From JBBSUX01 sp038234045 (GTDB taxonomy: Bacteria > Pseudomonadota > Gammaproteobacteria > Burkholderiales > Burkholderiaceae_C), in the NCBI GenBank assembly GCA_038234045.1, contig JBBSUX010000100.1, positions 1 to 11,424 of the forward strand: a DNA stretch of 11,424 bases, written 5' to 3'. Both the position numbers and the translations under genes were made by a program. Below, piece after piece: positions 5,380-11,424 of the stretch. The stretch's first letter is position 1. The number at the start of each line of letters is the position of its first letter. The notes below the pieces were generated by a model. The model was not told where the DNA came from. It was given only the letters and a program-made list of their open reading frames with translations, and searched no databases.

Positions 5380-5472
5380 TGCGCTCGACCACCCACATCT
5401 GGTGGCCCAAATAGAGTTTGATTTTTTCAACGGCGCGCGCTTCGTGGCCTTTCTTGCTTGCAGGAGGCGTGC

Positions 5473-6192
5473 ATGAGCCCCGGCGATTCAGCGCCGCTAG
5501 CCGTCTCTCGTGTTCCGGGCTTCGATCCCGCGACGGTTCCGGTGCTGGGTGTCGATGCACATCTGCCGGCGATTTCCGCCGCGTCTCTGAGCCCCGCAGC
5601 CCTGCGCGCGCGATTTGCCGAGCCGCCGGTCTGGACGCCCGAACCCGATAACGAGCGTCCCTTCGACAAGAGTCGCCCGCCCTCTGCGGCTGCGGTGCTG
5701 ATCGGCATCGTCGCGCATGCCAGTTCTGAGCCAAGCGTCTTGCTGACGCGCCGTGCGGCCCATCTGTCGAATCACGCCGGCCAAGTGGCTTTCCCGGGAG
5801 GGCGGATCGACCCCGGCGACGCGAATGCCGAAGACGCGGCGCTGCGCGAAGCCTGGGAGGAGGTGGCCCTTGAGCGGAAATTCGTCGAGCCACTTGGCGC
5901 TCTGCCGCTCTACACCACGGGCACCGGCTTCGTGATCACGCCGGTAGTGGCGCTGCTGACGCCGGGCTTCTCGCTTGCGCCGCATGCGGGCGAAGTAGAC
6001 GAGGCGTTCGAAGTGCCGTTGCCGTTTCTTATGAACCCAGCGCACCATCGTCGTCACCGAGTGCTCTGGCAGGGCGCCGAGCGCGAGTGGTTCTCGATGC
6101 TGCATGTCGATCCGCAGACCGGACGCGAACAGTTGGTTTGGGGTGCGACTGCAGGCATGTTGCGCAACCTCTACCGCTTTCTGGCGGCCTGA
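5473..6192 (+). CDS. CoA pyrophosphatase-type Nudix hydrolase
   Basis: A 239-residue Nudix enzyme expected to split CoA or its derivatives into phosphopantetheine and 3',5'-ADP. The CoA-Nudix signature is present: VLLTRRAAHLSNHAGQVAFP (89-108) leading into GGRIDPGD (109-116). The metal-binding helix is ALREAWEEVAL (123-133), where the usual Gly of EEVGL is Ala. About 70 residues precede the domain, longer than Escherichia coli NudL, as I recall for betaproteobacterial members. A perfect AGGAGG at 5462-5467 fixes ATG 5473; an in-frame TTG at 5458 would place the ribosome-binding site inside the gene. It begins the co-oriented group with the CbiB-like gene 52 bases downstream. Confidence 0.9.
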   Translation: MSPGDSAPLAVSRVPGFDPATVPVLGVDAHLPAISAASLSPAALRARFAEPPVWTPEPDNERPFDKSRPPSAAAVLIGIVAHASSEPSVLLTRRAAHLSNHAGQVAFPGGRIDPGDANAEDAALREAWEEVALERKFVEPLGALPLYTTGTGFVITPVVALLTPGFSLAPHAGEVDEAFEVPLPFLMNPAHHRRHRVLWQGAEREWFSMLHVDPQTGREQLVWGATAGMLRNLYRFLAA

Positions 6193-6244
6193 GCGCTAAC
6201 GGGCGCCTCGCGGGCGTCATCGCTGCTCGCATATCATTTGCCGC

Positions 6245-7234
6245 ATGAGTTTCTTCGCGATCCTTCTGGCCTTGCTGATCGAGCAAGTGCGGCCCTTGTC
6301 GCGCGGCAATCCGATCCATGCGGTGCTGCGGCACTGGGCTTTGTGGGTGAGTCGCAATTTCGACGCGGGTAAATCGCACCACGGCTGGATCGCGTGGAGC
6401 ATGGCTGTGCTGCTGCCTTCGCTGCTTGCGTTCGGCATGCATGCACTCCTGCTGTTCACGCTCGGCTGGCCGGCAGCAGTGGTGTGGGCGATTGTGGTGC
6501 TCTACGCTAGCTTGGGATTTCGGCAGTTCAGCCACCATTTCACCGGCATCCGCGATGCCCTGCTCGAAGGAGATGAGGCTGGAGCGCGGGAACGGCTCGC
6601 GCAGTGGCAGCAAGTGGATGCGTCCGAGCTGCCGCGCAGCGAAGTGGTACGCCATGTAATCGAGTATTCGGTGCTGGCCGCGCATCGGCATGTGTTCGGT
6701 GTGCTCGCCTGGTATTCAGTGGGAGCTGCCTGCGGGTTGGGCCCGATGGGAGCGGTGCTCTACCGGATGGCTGAATTTGTCGCCCGATATTGGCATTACA
6801 AGGGCCTGCAGCGCGTGCAGCCGGCTAGCGCCGCGCTGCAACGGGCAGCCGCCGACGCCTGGACGGTAATCGATTGGTTGCCGGCACGGCTCACCGCACT
6901 CGGATTTGCGGTGGTGGGAAGTTTCGAGGAAGCAATTGATGGCTGGCGCTACCACGCGCAGCGTTTTCCCAACGACAACGATGGCGTGATTCTGGCGGCC
7001 ACGTCGGGAGCGCTCGGCGTCCGGCTGGGCGGCAACAGCTTGCGAGCCGTTGCCGAGCCGCCCGAGGCCGCGCTGCGGATCGACGATGTTGCTAATGCCC
7101 CCAGCGCTAGTCCAACCCCCGGCCGGGAACCCGAGATCTCGCACCTGGCGCAGGTGGTGGGTTTGGTGTGGCGGTCGGTCATCGTCTGGATGGGACTGCT
7201 GCTGCTGCTGTCTCTTGCGCGCTTGCTGGGGTGA
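6245..7234 (+). CDS. Divergent CobD/CbiB-family membrane protein
   Basis: A 329-residue multi-helix inner-membrane protein. True CbiB/CobD joins aminopropanol (or its phosphate) to adenosylcobyric acid. Family traces are GAVLYRM (169-175), DWLPARLTALGF (210-221) and SGALGVRLGG (254-263), in the right order. Hydrophobic segments lie at about 3-13, 50-92, 150-175 and 310-328. However, the usual early GDP...HPV motif is absent (EQVRPLSRGNPIHAV stands there), and the Asp-Ser/Ala-Met-Val-Gly-Tyr-Lys motif after the RM segment is replaced by AEFVARYWHYK. With no other cobalamin genes in the window, cobinamide synthase activity is doubtful. An AmpE-like role is an alternative. No clear Shine-Dalgarno precedes the ATG. 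Confidence 0.75.
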   Translation: MSFFAILLALLIEQVRPLSRGNPIHAVLRHWALWVSRNFDAGKSHHGWIAWSMAVLLPSLLAFGMHALLLFTLGWPAAVVWAIVVLYASLGFRQFSHHFTGIRDALLEGDEAGARERLAQWQQVDASELPRSEVVRHVIEYSVLAAHRHVFGVLAWYSVGAACGLGPMGAVLYRMAEFVARYWHYKGLQRVQPASAALQRAAADAWTVIDWLPARLTALGFAVVGSFEEAIDGWRYHAQRFPNDNDGVILAATSGALGVRLGGNSLRAVAEPPEAALRIDDVANAPSASPTPGREPEISHLAQVVGLVWRSVIVWMGLLLLLSLARLLG

Positions 7235-7321
7235 GCGGGACAGGTTTGCCGCGCACCGCGACGCCGTACGTCGGTAACCTCGGATTTCTGATTTGCCGGA
7301 TCCGCTTCAAATATGCAAATG

Positions 7322-7369
7322 AAATATGCCTCTAGCGATTTTAGAGTGAGCGCTATAAGCTATCAATTT
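7322..7369. repeat. Dispersed intergenic repeat, copy B
   Basis: The reverse complement of copy A (28-73) aligns along the whole element, with GCCTCTAGCG (7328-7337) and GCGCTA..AGCTAT (7350-7363) conserved. The inverted pair TAGCG (7333-7337) and CGCTA (7351-7355) forms the core. It ends about 14 bases before the hisC GTG, so it makes up most of the hisC 5' leader. The rest of the gap (7235-7321) holds only a small CGACG/CGTCG hairpin near 7258-7272. Confidence 0.75.
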
Positions 7370-7383
7370 AGGCGTAAAAAATA

Positions 7384-8547
7384 GTGGCTGATCAAATCGC
7401 GACCGACCTTGCGCGGGAGCGCGCATCGGCAGAGGACCGGCAATACCCTGCACAGAGTTCTCCGTGCTGGAGCCCGCGCATTGCAGGCCTGGTTCCCTAC
7501 GTGCCGGGAGAGCAGCCGAAGATCGCTGATCTCGTCAAGCTCAACACCAACGAAAACCCGTATCCAGCGTCGCCGCGCGCTGTCCGCGCCATCCAGCAGG
7601 CGGCGACCGACGGATTGCAGCTGTATCCCGATCCCGATGCGACCGCGCTGCGCGCTGCGGTGGCTGCTCGATACGGCATTGCTGCGGACGAAGTGTTCGT
7701 CGGCAATGGTTCGGACGAAGTGTTGGCGCATGCCTTCTTCGCCTTCTTCCAGCACGCCGGAGCGCCGCTCCTCATGCCTGACATCACCTACAGTTTCTAC
7801 CAGGTGTATTGCGGGCTCTACGAGATCCCGTTCGAGGCGGTGCCGCTCGATGCCGCGATGCGGGTCGATGTGGAAGGCTTTGCCGCTCGCTCCTCGCACT
7901 CGCCCGGCTCGGCACCCGCCGCCGGTATCGTCATCGCCAATCCCAATGCGCCCACCGGTATCGGCATGGCGCTTGAATCCATCGAACGTCTGCTGCGGCT
8001 CATGCCCGATCGGTTGGTGCTGGTGGATGAAGCGTATGTGGATTTTGGCGGCAGCAGCGCCATGTCGCTGATCGGGCGATACGCGAATCTGCTGGTGGTG
8101 CACACGCTGTCCAAATCCCGTTCGCTGGCGGGGCTGCGGGTGGGCTATGCCTGCGGTCAGCCGCCTTTGATCGATGCGTTGAATCGCGTGAAGAACAGCT
8201 TCAACTCCTACCCGCTGGATCGTCTCGCTCTAGCTGGAGCCGTGGCGGCGATGGAGGACGCGGCGCATTTCGAGCAAACGCGTCGCGCCGTGATCGATAC
8301 GCGCGAGGGCTTGTCGCTGCAGCTGGAGGACCTGGGTTTTCAGGTGCTGCCCTCGCAGGCCAACTTCCTGTTCGTCACGCACCCCGCGCACGACGCGGCC
8401 GCGATGGCAGCTGGCCTGCGTGCAGAAGGCGTTCTGGTGCGGCATTTTCCCAAGCTGCCGCGCATCGCCCAGTATTTGCGCATCAGCATCGGTATGCCCG
8501 CGCAGTGCGAGAAGCTGCTGAAGGCGCTCAGTGAAATCCTGAGTTGA
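7384..8547 (+). CDS. hisC: Histidinol-phosphate aminotransferase (HisC-type, PLP-dependent)
   Basis: A 387-residue fold-type I aminotransferase converting imidazole-acetol phosphate to histidinol phosphate with glutamate. Seen motifs are LVPYVPGEQP (36-45), LNTNENPY (53-60), GNGSDE (107-112), NPNAPTG (186-192), DEAYVDF (215-221), and SKSRSLAGLRVGY (243-255) with the PLP lysine K244. About 28 residues precede the WSPRIAGLVPY start typical of HisC; the only in-frame start found is the GTG at 7384, with a weak TAGG upstream, so the extension looks real. No other his genes are nearby. Position after a CbiB-family gene raises threonine-phosphate decarboxylase as an alternative, but the GNGSDE and VPGEQP motifs favour HisC. 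Confidence 0.9.
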   Translation: MADQIATDLARERASAEDRQYPAQSSPCWSPRIAGLVPYVPGEQPKIADLVKLNTNENPYPASPRAVRAIQQAATDGLQLYPDPDATALRAAVAARYGIAADEVFVGNGSDEVLAHAFFAFFQHAGAPLLMPDITYSFYQVYCGLYEIPFEAVPLDAAMRVDVEGFAARSSHSPGSAPAAGIVIANPNAPTGIGMALESIERLLRLMPDRLVLVDEAYVDFGGSSAMSLIGRYANLLVVHTLSKSRSLAGLRVGYACGQPPLIDALNRVKNSFNSYPLDRLALAGAVAAMEDAAHFEQTRRAVIDTREGLSLQLEDLGFQVLPSQANFLFVTHPAHDAAAMAAGLRAEGVLVRHFPKLPRIAQYLRISIGMPAQCEKLLKALSEILS

Positions 8548-8571
8548 TTCGACAAGGCTTGTGGCTGTTGC

Positions 8572-8588
8572 AAAACCGGCTTTGCCGG
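8572..8588 (-). terminator. Weak candidate terminator for the rsgA operon
   Basis: Read on the minus strand, CCGGC pairs with GCCGG across a 3-base loop and is followed by four T (8575-8572), 65 bases past the rsgA stop in the convergent gap with hisC. The stem is short and the T-run weak. No terminator is evident for hisC on the plus strand. Confidence 0.35.
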
Positions 8589-8652
8589 ACCGTTGATGTC
8601 GTGAGCGGAAGAGGCGTTGGCGCAGACGCGCATGCGCGGCTTGAGGAAAAAT

Positions 8653-9609
8653 TTAATACCGCTGGGGCTGACTCAGCTCATCAAAAAGCGTGCGATAGAT
8701 CTTGTAGCGGTGGGCGCTGATGGCGCCTTGGGGCGCATCGGCAAAAGCGCTGTCGTCTGCCAGCACAGCGGCTCGCACATCGCAACCCGGTTCGTGCAGA
8801 TGGGTGCAGTTGTAAAAACGGCACGCGCCGGCGTGAGCAGCAATGTCGGGCATGCAGCTGGCCAGGCCTGCGGGAGTGATGTGGTGCAGGCCGAATTCCT
8901 GAAAGCCCGGCGAATCGATCAATGCGGTTGAGCGCTCGGCGTCCGTCCAGTACCAGCGTGTCGTGGTGGTGGTGTGGCGGCCAGAGTTGAGCGCCTGCGA
9001 GATTTCGCCAGTGCTCGCCAGCGCGCCCGGCACCAGCAGATTCACCATCGTGCTTTTGCCGGCACCTGATGGGCCCAGCACCAGCGTCGTCTTACCCTCG
9101 GTTCGCATCTGCAGCTCGGCGCGATCGACATCGGCCGATAGCCGCAAGGACAGCGGCATAACGCCATAGCCCATGCGTCGATAAGGCAGCAGCCGCTCCC
9201 ATGCCTGCTGGAAGGGTTCCACCAGATCGCTCTTGTTGAGCCCGATCAGCGGCACGATGTGCGCGGCCTCGGCTGCCACCAGAGCACGGGACAGTTGCAT
9301 GGCCGAAAACTCGGGCTCGGCAGCGATCAGGATGAGGATTTGATCGAGGTTGGCAGCGAACGATTTGGTGCGGATCTCGTCCTGGCGATAAAACAGATTG
9401 CGGCGAGGCAGCACCTGCTCGATGGTGCCTTCATCCTGCTGGCCGGCAGTGCCGGGCGCCCAGCGCACTCGGTCGCCCACCACCACCTGGCTTTTCTTGC
9501 CGCGCGGGTGGCAGATGCCGCGCGAGCCATCGGGTGCTTCCACGTCGCAATGCCGGCCATGGCTGCCAACGATCAGCCCATCCTGCAGCGCTGCGCCGCG
9601 CTCAGCCAT
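8653..9609 (-). CDS. rsgA: Small ribosomal subunit biogenesis GTPase RsgA
   Basis: A 318-residue circularly permuted GTPase acting late in 30S assembly. An N-terminal OB fold (about 8-70) includes VVVGDRVRW. The GTPase motifs follow in the permuted order G4 NKSD (125-128), G1 GPSGAGKST (179-187), G2 in the Thr-rich GRHTTTTTR (210-218), and G3 DSPG (232-235). A C-terminal zinc knuckle has C263, C268, H270 and C276. Length and layout are normal for the family. It is the last of three closely spaced minus-strand genes, 24 bases after phhB. No strong Shine-Dalgarno is visible, so expression probably relies on the upstream genes. Confidence 0.97.
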   Translation of the reverse strand: MAERGAALQDGLIVGSHGRHCDVEAPDGSRGICHPRGKKSQVVVGDRVRWAPGTAGQQDEGTIEQVLPRRNLFYRQDEIRTKSFAANLDQILILIAAEPEFSAMQLSRALVAAEAAHIVPLIGLNKSDLVEPFQQAWERLLPYRRMGYGVMPLSLRLSADVDRAELQMRTEGKTTLVLGPSGAGKSTMVNLLVPGALASTGEISQALNSGRHTTTTTRWYWTDAERSTALIDSPGFQEFGLHHITPAGLASCMPDIAAHAGACRFYNCTHLHEPGCDVRAAVLADDSAFADAPQGAISAHRYKIYRTLFDELSQPQRY

Positions 9610-9633
9610 GCGGTGTCCGCTGCAGCTGCGCTT

Positions 9634-9969
9634 TCATGCCAGCAATGCGTCGGCCGATGCGGCGCACTCGAAATCCGTCGCCGAGAGTCCGTGCACGTCG
9701 TGCGTATTCCAGCGTACCGTGCAGCTGCCGTAGCGCACCGCCAGTTCGGGATGGTGATCCTGCCGGTGGGCGATCAGTGCCAGGGCATTCACGAAAGCCA
9801 GCGTCTGATAGTAGTCGGGGAAGCTGAAAGTTTTTTCGATCGCCACATCGTCGCCGTCACCGGTCAAGCGCCACCCTTCGAGCGCAGCTAGTCTAGCTAC
9901 TATTTCAGTAGCTGATAGCGCCCGTCGGACAACCGCTGACCAGTCTTTTTGTTTCAAGTTTTGAGCCAT
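9634..9969 (-). CDS. phhB: Pterin-4a-carbinolamine dehydratase
   Basis: A 111-residue enzyme that dehydrates 4a-hydroxytetrahydrobiopterin in cofactor recycling for aromatic amino-acid hydroxylases. The active-site signature is clear: EKTFSFPDYYQTLAF (45-59), AHRQDHHPELAVRYGSCTV (67-85) with the catalytic H72-H73-P74, and THDVHGLSATDFECA (89-103) with H90. The first 15 residues (MAQNLKQKDWSAVVR) precede the usual first helix, and codons about 11-25 overlap a partial copy of the dispersed repeat. It lies 18 bases after the M48 gene and 24 before rsgA. No phenylalanine hydroxylase gene is in the window, so the partner enzyme is unknown. Confidence 0.93.
   Translation of the reverse strand: MAQNLKQKDWSAVVRRALSATEIVARLAALEGWRLTGDGDDVAIEKTFSFPDYYQTLAFVNALALIAHRQDHHPELAVRYGSCTVRWNTHDVHGLSATDFECAASADALLA
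9895..9937. repeat. Partial dispersed repeat (copy C) inside the 5' end of phhB
   Basis: The 22 bases at 9916-9937 match copy A (41-62) at 18 positions, including TAGCGC and CGTCGG. Next to it lies a perfect hairpin, AGCTACT (9895-9901) with AGTAGCT (9907-9913) around a 5-base loop, reminiscent of the AGCTAT flank of the other copies. The element lies wholly within coding sequence. Confidence 0.55.
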
Positions 9970-9987
9970 TGTGAGAACGAAATCAAC

Positions 9988-11301
9988 TCAAGCGCCCAGC
10001 CGTGCCAGACGTTCCGCCGCCGGCGGGTGCGAGTAGTAAAAGCGCGCAAAGATGGGATCGGGCGTGAGGGTGGAGGCGTTGTCTTCGTAGAGCTTGAGCA
10101 GCGCCCGTCGGAGGTCGGCTCCGCTGGTTTGTGCGACCGCATAGGCATCGGCTTCGAACTCGTGCCGGCGGGAAAGCCCCGCGGACACCGGCGCCAGAAA
10201 GAACCCGAATACCGGCACCACCAGCATGAAGAGCAAGAGCGCCAACGCATTGTTCGGGGCTTCCAGTGCGGGTTGAACGCCTAGGCCGATGAAGAACCAC
10301 GCTTGCGTGGCGACCCAGCCCAGCAGGGCGAAGCCAATCAGGCTCATGCCGAACAGCGCCACCATCCGCTTGGGGATGTGACGGCGCCTGAAATGGCCGA
10401 GTTCGTGGGCGAGCACCGCATCCACTTCAGCCGGCGCGAGCCGCTCCAGAAGGGTGTCGTAGAACACCACACGCTTGGAAGCGCCAAAGCCGGTGAAATA
10501 GGCATTGCCATGCGCACTGCGACGGCTCCCGTCCATGACGAATAGTCCCTTGGCAGCGAATCCGCAGCGCTTCATCAGGGCATTCACCCGTGATGCTAGT
10601 GCCTCGTCGGCCAAGGGCTCGAACTTGTTGAAAAGCGGTGCGATGACGGTCGGATACAGCACCAGCAGCACCAGGTTGAAGACCATCCAGGCGCCCCATG
10701 CCCAGAGCCACCACCAAGTGCCTGCCGCACCCATCAGCCAGAGGATCAGGGCCAGCACGGGCAAACCGACTACGGCTCCGACGACGGTGGATTTCAGCAG
10801 GTCGGCTAGCCACAGCGACAAAGTCGTCTTGTTGAAGCCAAAGCGCTGTTCCAGCACAAAGGTCTGATAGAGGGTGAAGGGCAGGTCGATCAGTGCACCG
10901 ATGATGACGAAAGCCGCTACCAGAACCAGTTGTTGCAACATGCCGCCGCCGAGCCAGCCCAGCAGCAGATGGTTGAGCGCGTCGAGTCCGCCTAGCAAGG
11001 TCCAGCCCAGCAGCACTGCCGTGCCGGTGGCCATCTCCAGCATGCCGAGCCGTCCTTTGGCCACGGTGTAGTCGGCTGCTTTTTGGTGGGCAACGGCGCT
11101 GACGCTGCCGACGAAATCTGCAGGAACCTCGTCGCGGTGCTGCTCAACGTGCCGCACCTGTCGTAGTGCGAGCCAGAGGCGCGCCAACACGCTGGCGACC
11201 AGGAGCACCGCAAAGACGATGGTCATTGCCAAGGCGTGGGAATGCAGGCTTGCGGCAAAGGCGCCGGGAATATGCGGGGAAACGTCGGCGATAGGAGGCA
11301 T
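9988..11301 (-). CDS. M48-family (Ste24/CAAX-protease-like) membrane zinc metallopeptidase
   Basis: A 437-residue polytopic protease of peptidase family M48A. The zinc site is HELGH (299-303, H299/E300/H303), with the third ligand probably E381 in RRHEFEADAYA (378-388). Hydrophobic segments are at about 25-45, 92-116, 122-145, 170-217, 312-340 and 351-375. The C-terminal DPIFARFYYSHPPAAERLARL resembles the conserved SHPP tail of Ste24-like proteins. Bacterial members are thought to act in membrane-protein quality control; the substrate here is unknown. ATG 11301 is used, though the ATG at 11226 (residue 26, just before the first helix) is also possible. It is the first gene of the run to phhB and rsgA, and divergent from orn with 37 bases between. 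Confidence 0.92.
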   Translation of the reverse strand: MPPIADVSPHIPGAFAASLHSHALAMTIVFAVLLVASVLARLWLALRQVRHVEQHRDEVPADFVGSVSAVAHQKAADYTVAKGRLGMLEMATGTAVLLGWTLLGGLDALNHLLLGWLGGGMLQQLVLVAAFVIIGALIDLPFTLYQTFVLEQRFGFNKTTLSLWLADLLKSTVVGAVVGLPVLALILWLMGAAGTWWWLWAWGAWMVFNLVLLVLYPTVIAPLFNKFEPLADEALASRVNALMKRCGFAAKGLFVMDGSRRSAHGNAYFTGFGASKRVVFYDTLLERLAPAEVDAVLAHELGHFRRRHIPKRMVALFGMSLIGFALLGWVATQAWFFIGLGVQPALEAPNNALALLLFMLVVPVFGFFLAPVSAGLSRRHEFEADAYAVAQTSGADLRRALLKLYEDNASTLTPDPIFARFYYSHPPAAERLARLGA

Positions 11302-11338
11302 GGCTAATCAGTGTAGGCCATCGGTGACAATCGCAGCC

Positions 11339-11424
11339 ATGCCTGAAACCTCTGCCCCTGATACCGGCGCTGCCAGCGTCACTCTTGCCAAATCCGATCA
11401 CAACCTTGTCTGGCTCGACTGCGA
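11339..11424 (+). CDS. orn: Oligoribonuclease (5' end, truncated by the window)
   Basis: The first 28 codons, plus two bases of the next, of a plus-strand gene. After a leader of about 20 residues (MPETSAPDTGAASVTLAKSD) it reads HNLVWLDC, then the first two bases (GA) of a codon consistent with the E of the DEDD-exonuclease motif I. NLVWLDCEMTGL is the typical Orn beginning in Burkholderiales. Orn degrades short RNA oligonucleotides and linear di-GMP to mononucleotides. It is divergent from the M48 gene, and the 37-base gap leaves little room, so its promoter probably lies within the 5' end of the peptidase gene. Only this fragment supports the call. Confidence 0.82.
   Translation, partial: MPETSAPDTGAASVTLAKSDHNLVWLDC

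Noticed and set aside
7363..8103. Long minus-strand frame opposite hisC
   Set aside because: hisC motifs cover the region on the plus strand.
9259..9891. Plus-strand frame opposite rsgA and phhB
   Set aside because: Crosses two well-supported minus-strand genes and has no motif of its own.
1..11424. CRISPR arrays, tRNA or rRNA genes, insertion sequences, phage attachment sites
   Set aside because: Read on both strands, nothing fits: no regular short repeats with spacers, no cloverleaf with CCA end, no transposase or integrase motifs.

Overview
This window looks like a piece of the core chromosome of a betaproteobacterium of the order Burkholderiales, most likely close to Comamonadaceae. The basis is the gene set and order (rpsP-rimM-trmD-rplS, CoA-type Nudix hydrolase, CbiB-like protein, hisC, then rsgA-phhB-M48 peptidase on the other strand diverging from orn), the generally high GC, and a dispersed intergenic repeat of a kind I recall from Comamonadaceae. 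That taxonomic placing is inference, since no database search was possible.

Layout. Positions 1-73 hold one copy of the dispersed repeat. Two minus-strand genes follow: a TM2-domain membrane protein (74-544) and a GNAT acetyltransferase (576-1112). A plus-strand promoter with a perfect TATAAT box then drives the translation/tRNA-modification operon rpsP (S16), rimM (30S maturation), trmD (m1G37 tRNA methyltransferase) and rplS (L19). An intrinsic terminator or attenuator lies between rpsP and rimM, a second consensus -10 box overlaps the trmD stop codon, and rplS ends in a structured 3' UTR with a strong terminator (3701-3733).

From 3734 to 5298 the character changes. There is a gene-poor stretch of about 700 bases with an orphan terminator, then an imperfect tandem duplication of a unit of about 190 bases (4026-4212 and 4267-4455). 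After it comes a secreted, clan GH-A-like glycoside hydrolase (4453-5298) with visibly lower GC than its neighbours. In the second unit a short leader reading frame with a good ribosome-binding site ends in an ATGA overlap with an upstream start codon in the hydrolase frame. This is the least ordinary part of the window and looks like an insertion into an otherwise conserved housekeeping region.

From 5473 the housekeeping order resumes on the plus strand: a CoA pyrophosphatase-type Nudix hydrolase, a divergent CobD/CbiB-family membrane protein, and a HisC-type aminotransferase preceded by a second copy of the dispersed repeat. After a short convergent gap there are three closely spaced minus-strand genes, probably one operon: a Ste24-like M48 metallopeptidase, a pterin-4a-carbinolamine dehydratase whose 5' coding end contains a third, partial copy of the repeat, and the ribosome-assembly GTPase RsgA. 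The window closes with the first 28 codons of orn (oligoribonuclease), transcribed divergently from the peptidase gene.

No tRNA, rRNA, CRISPR array, transposase or phage gene was seen.
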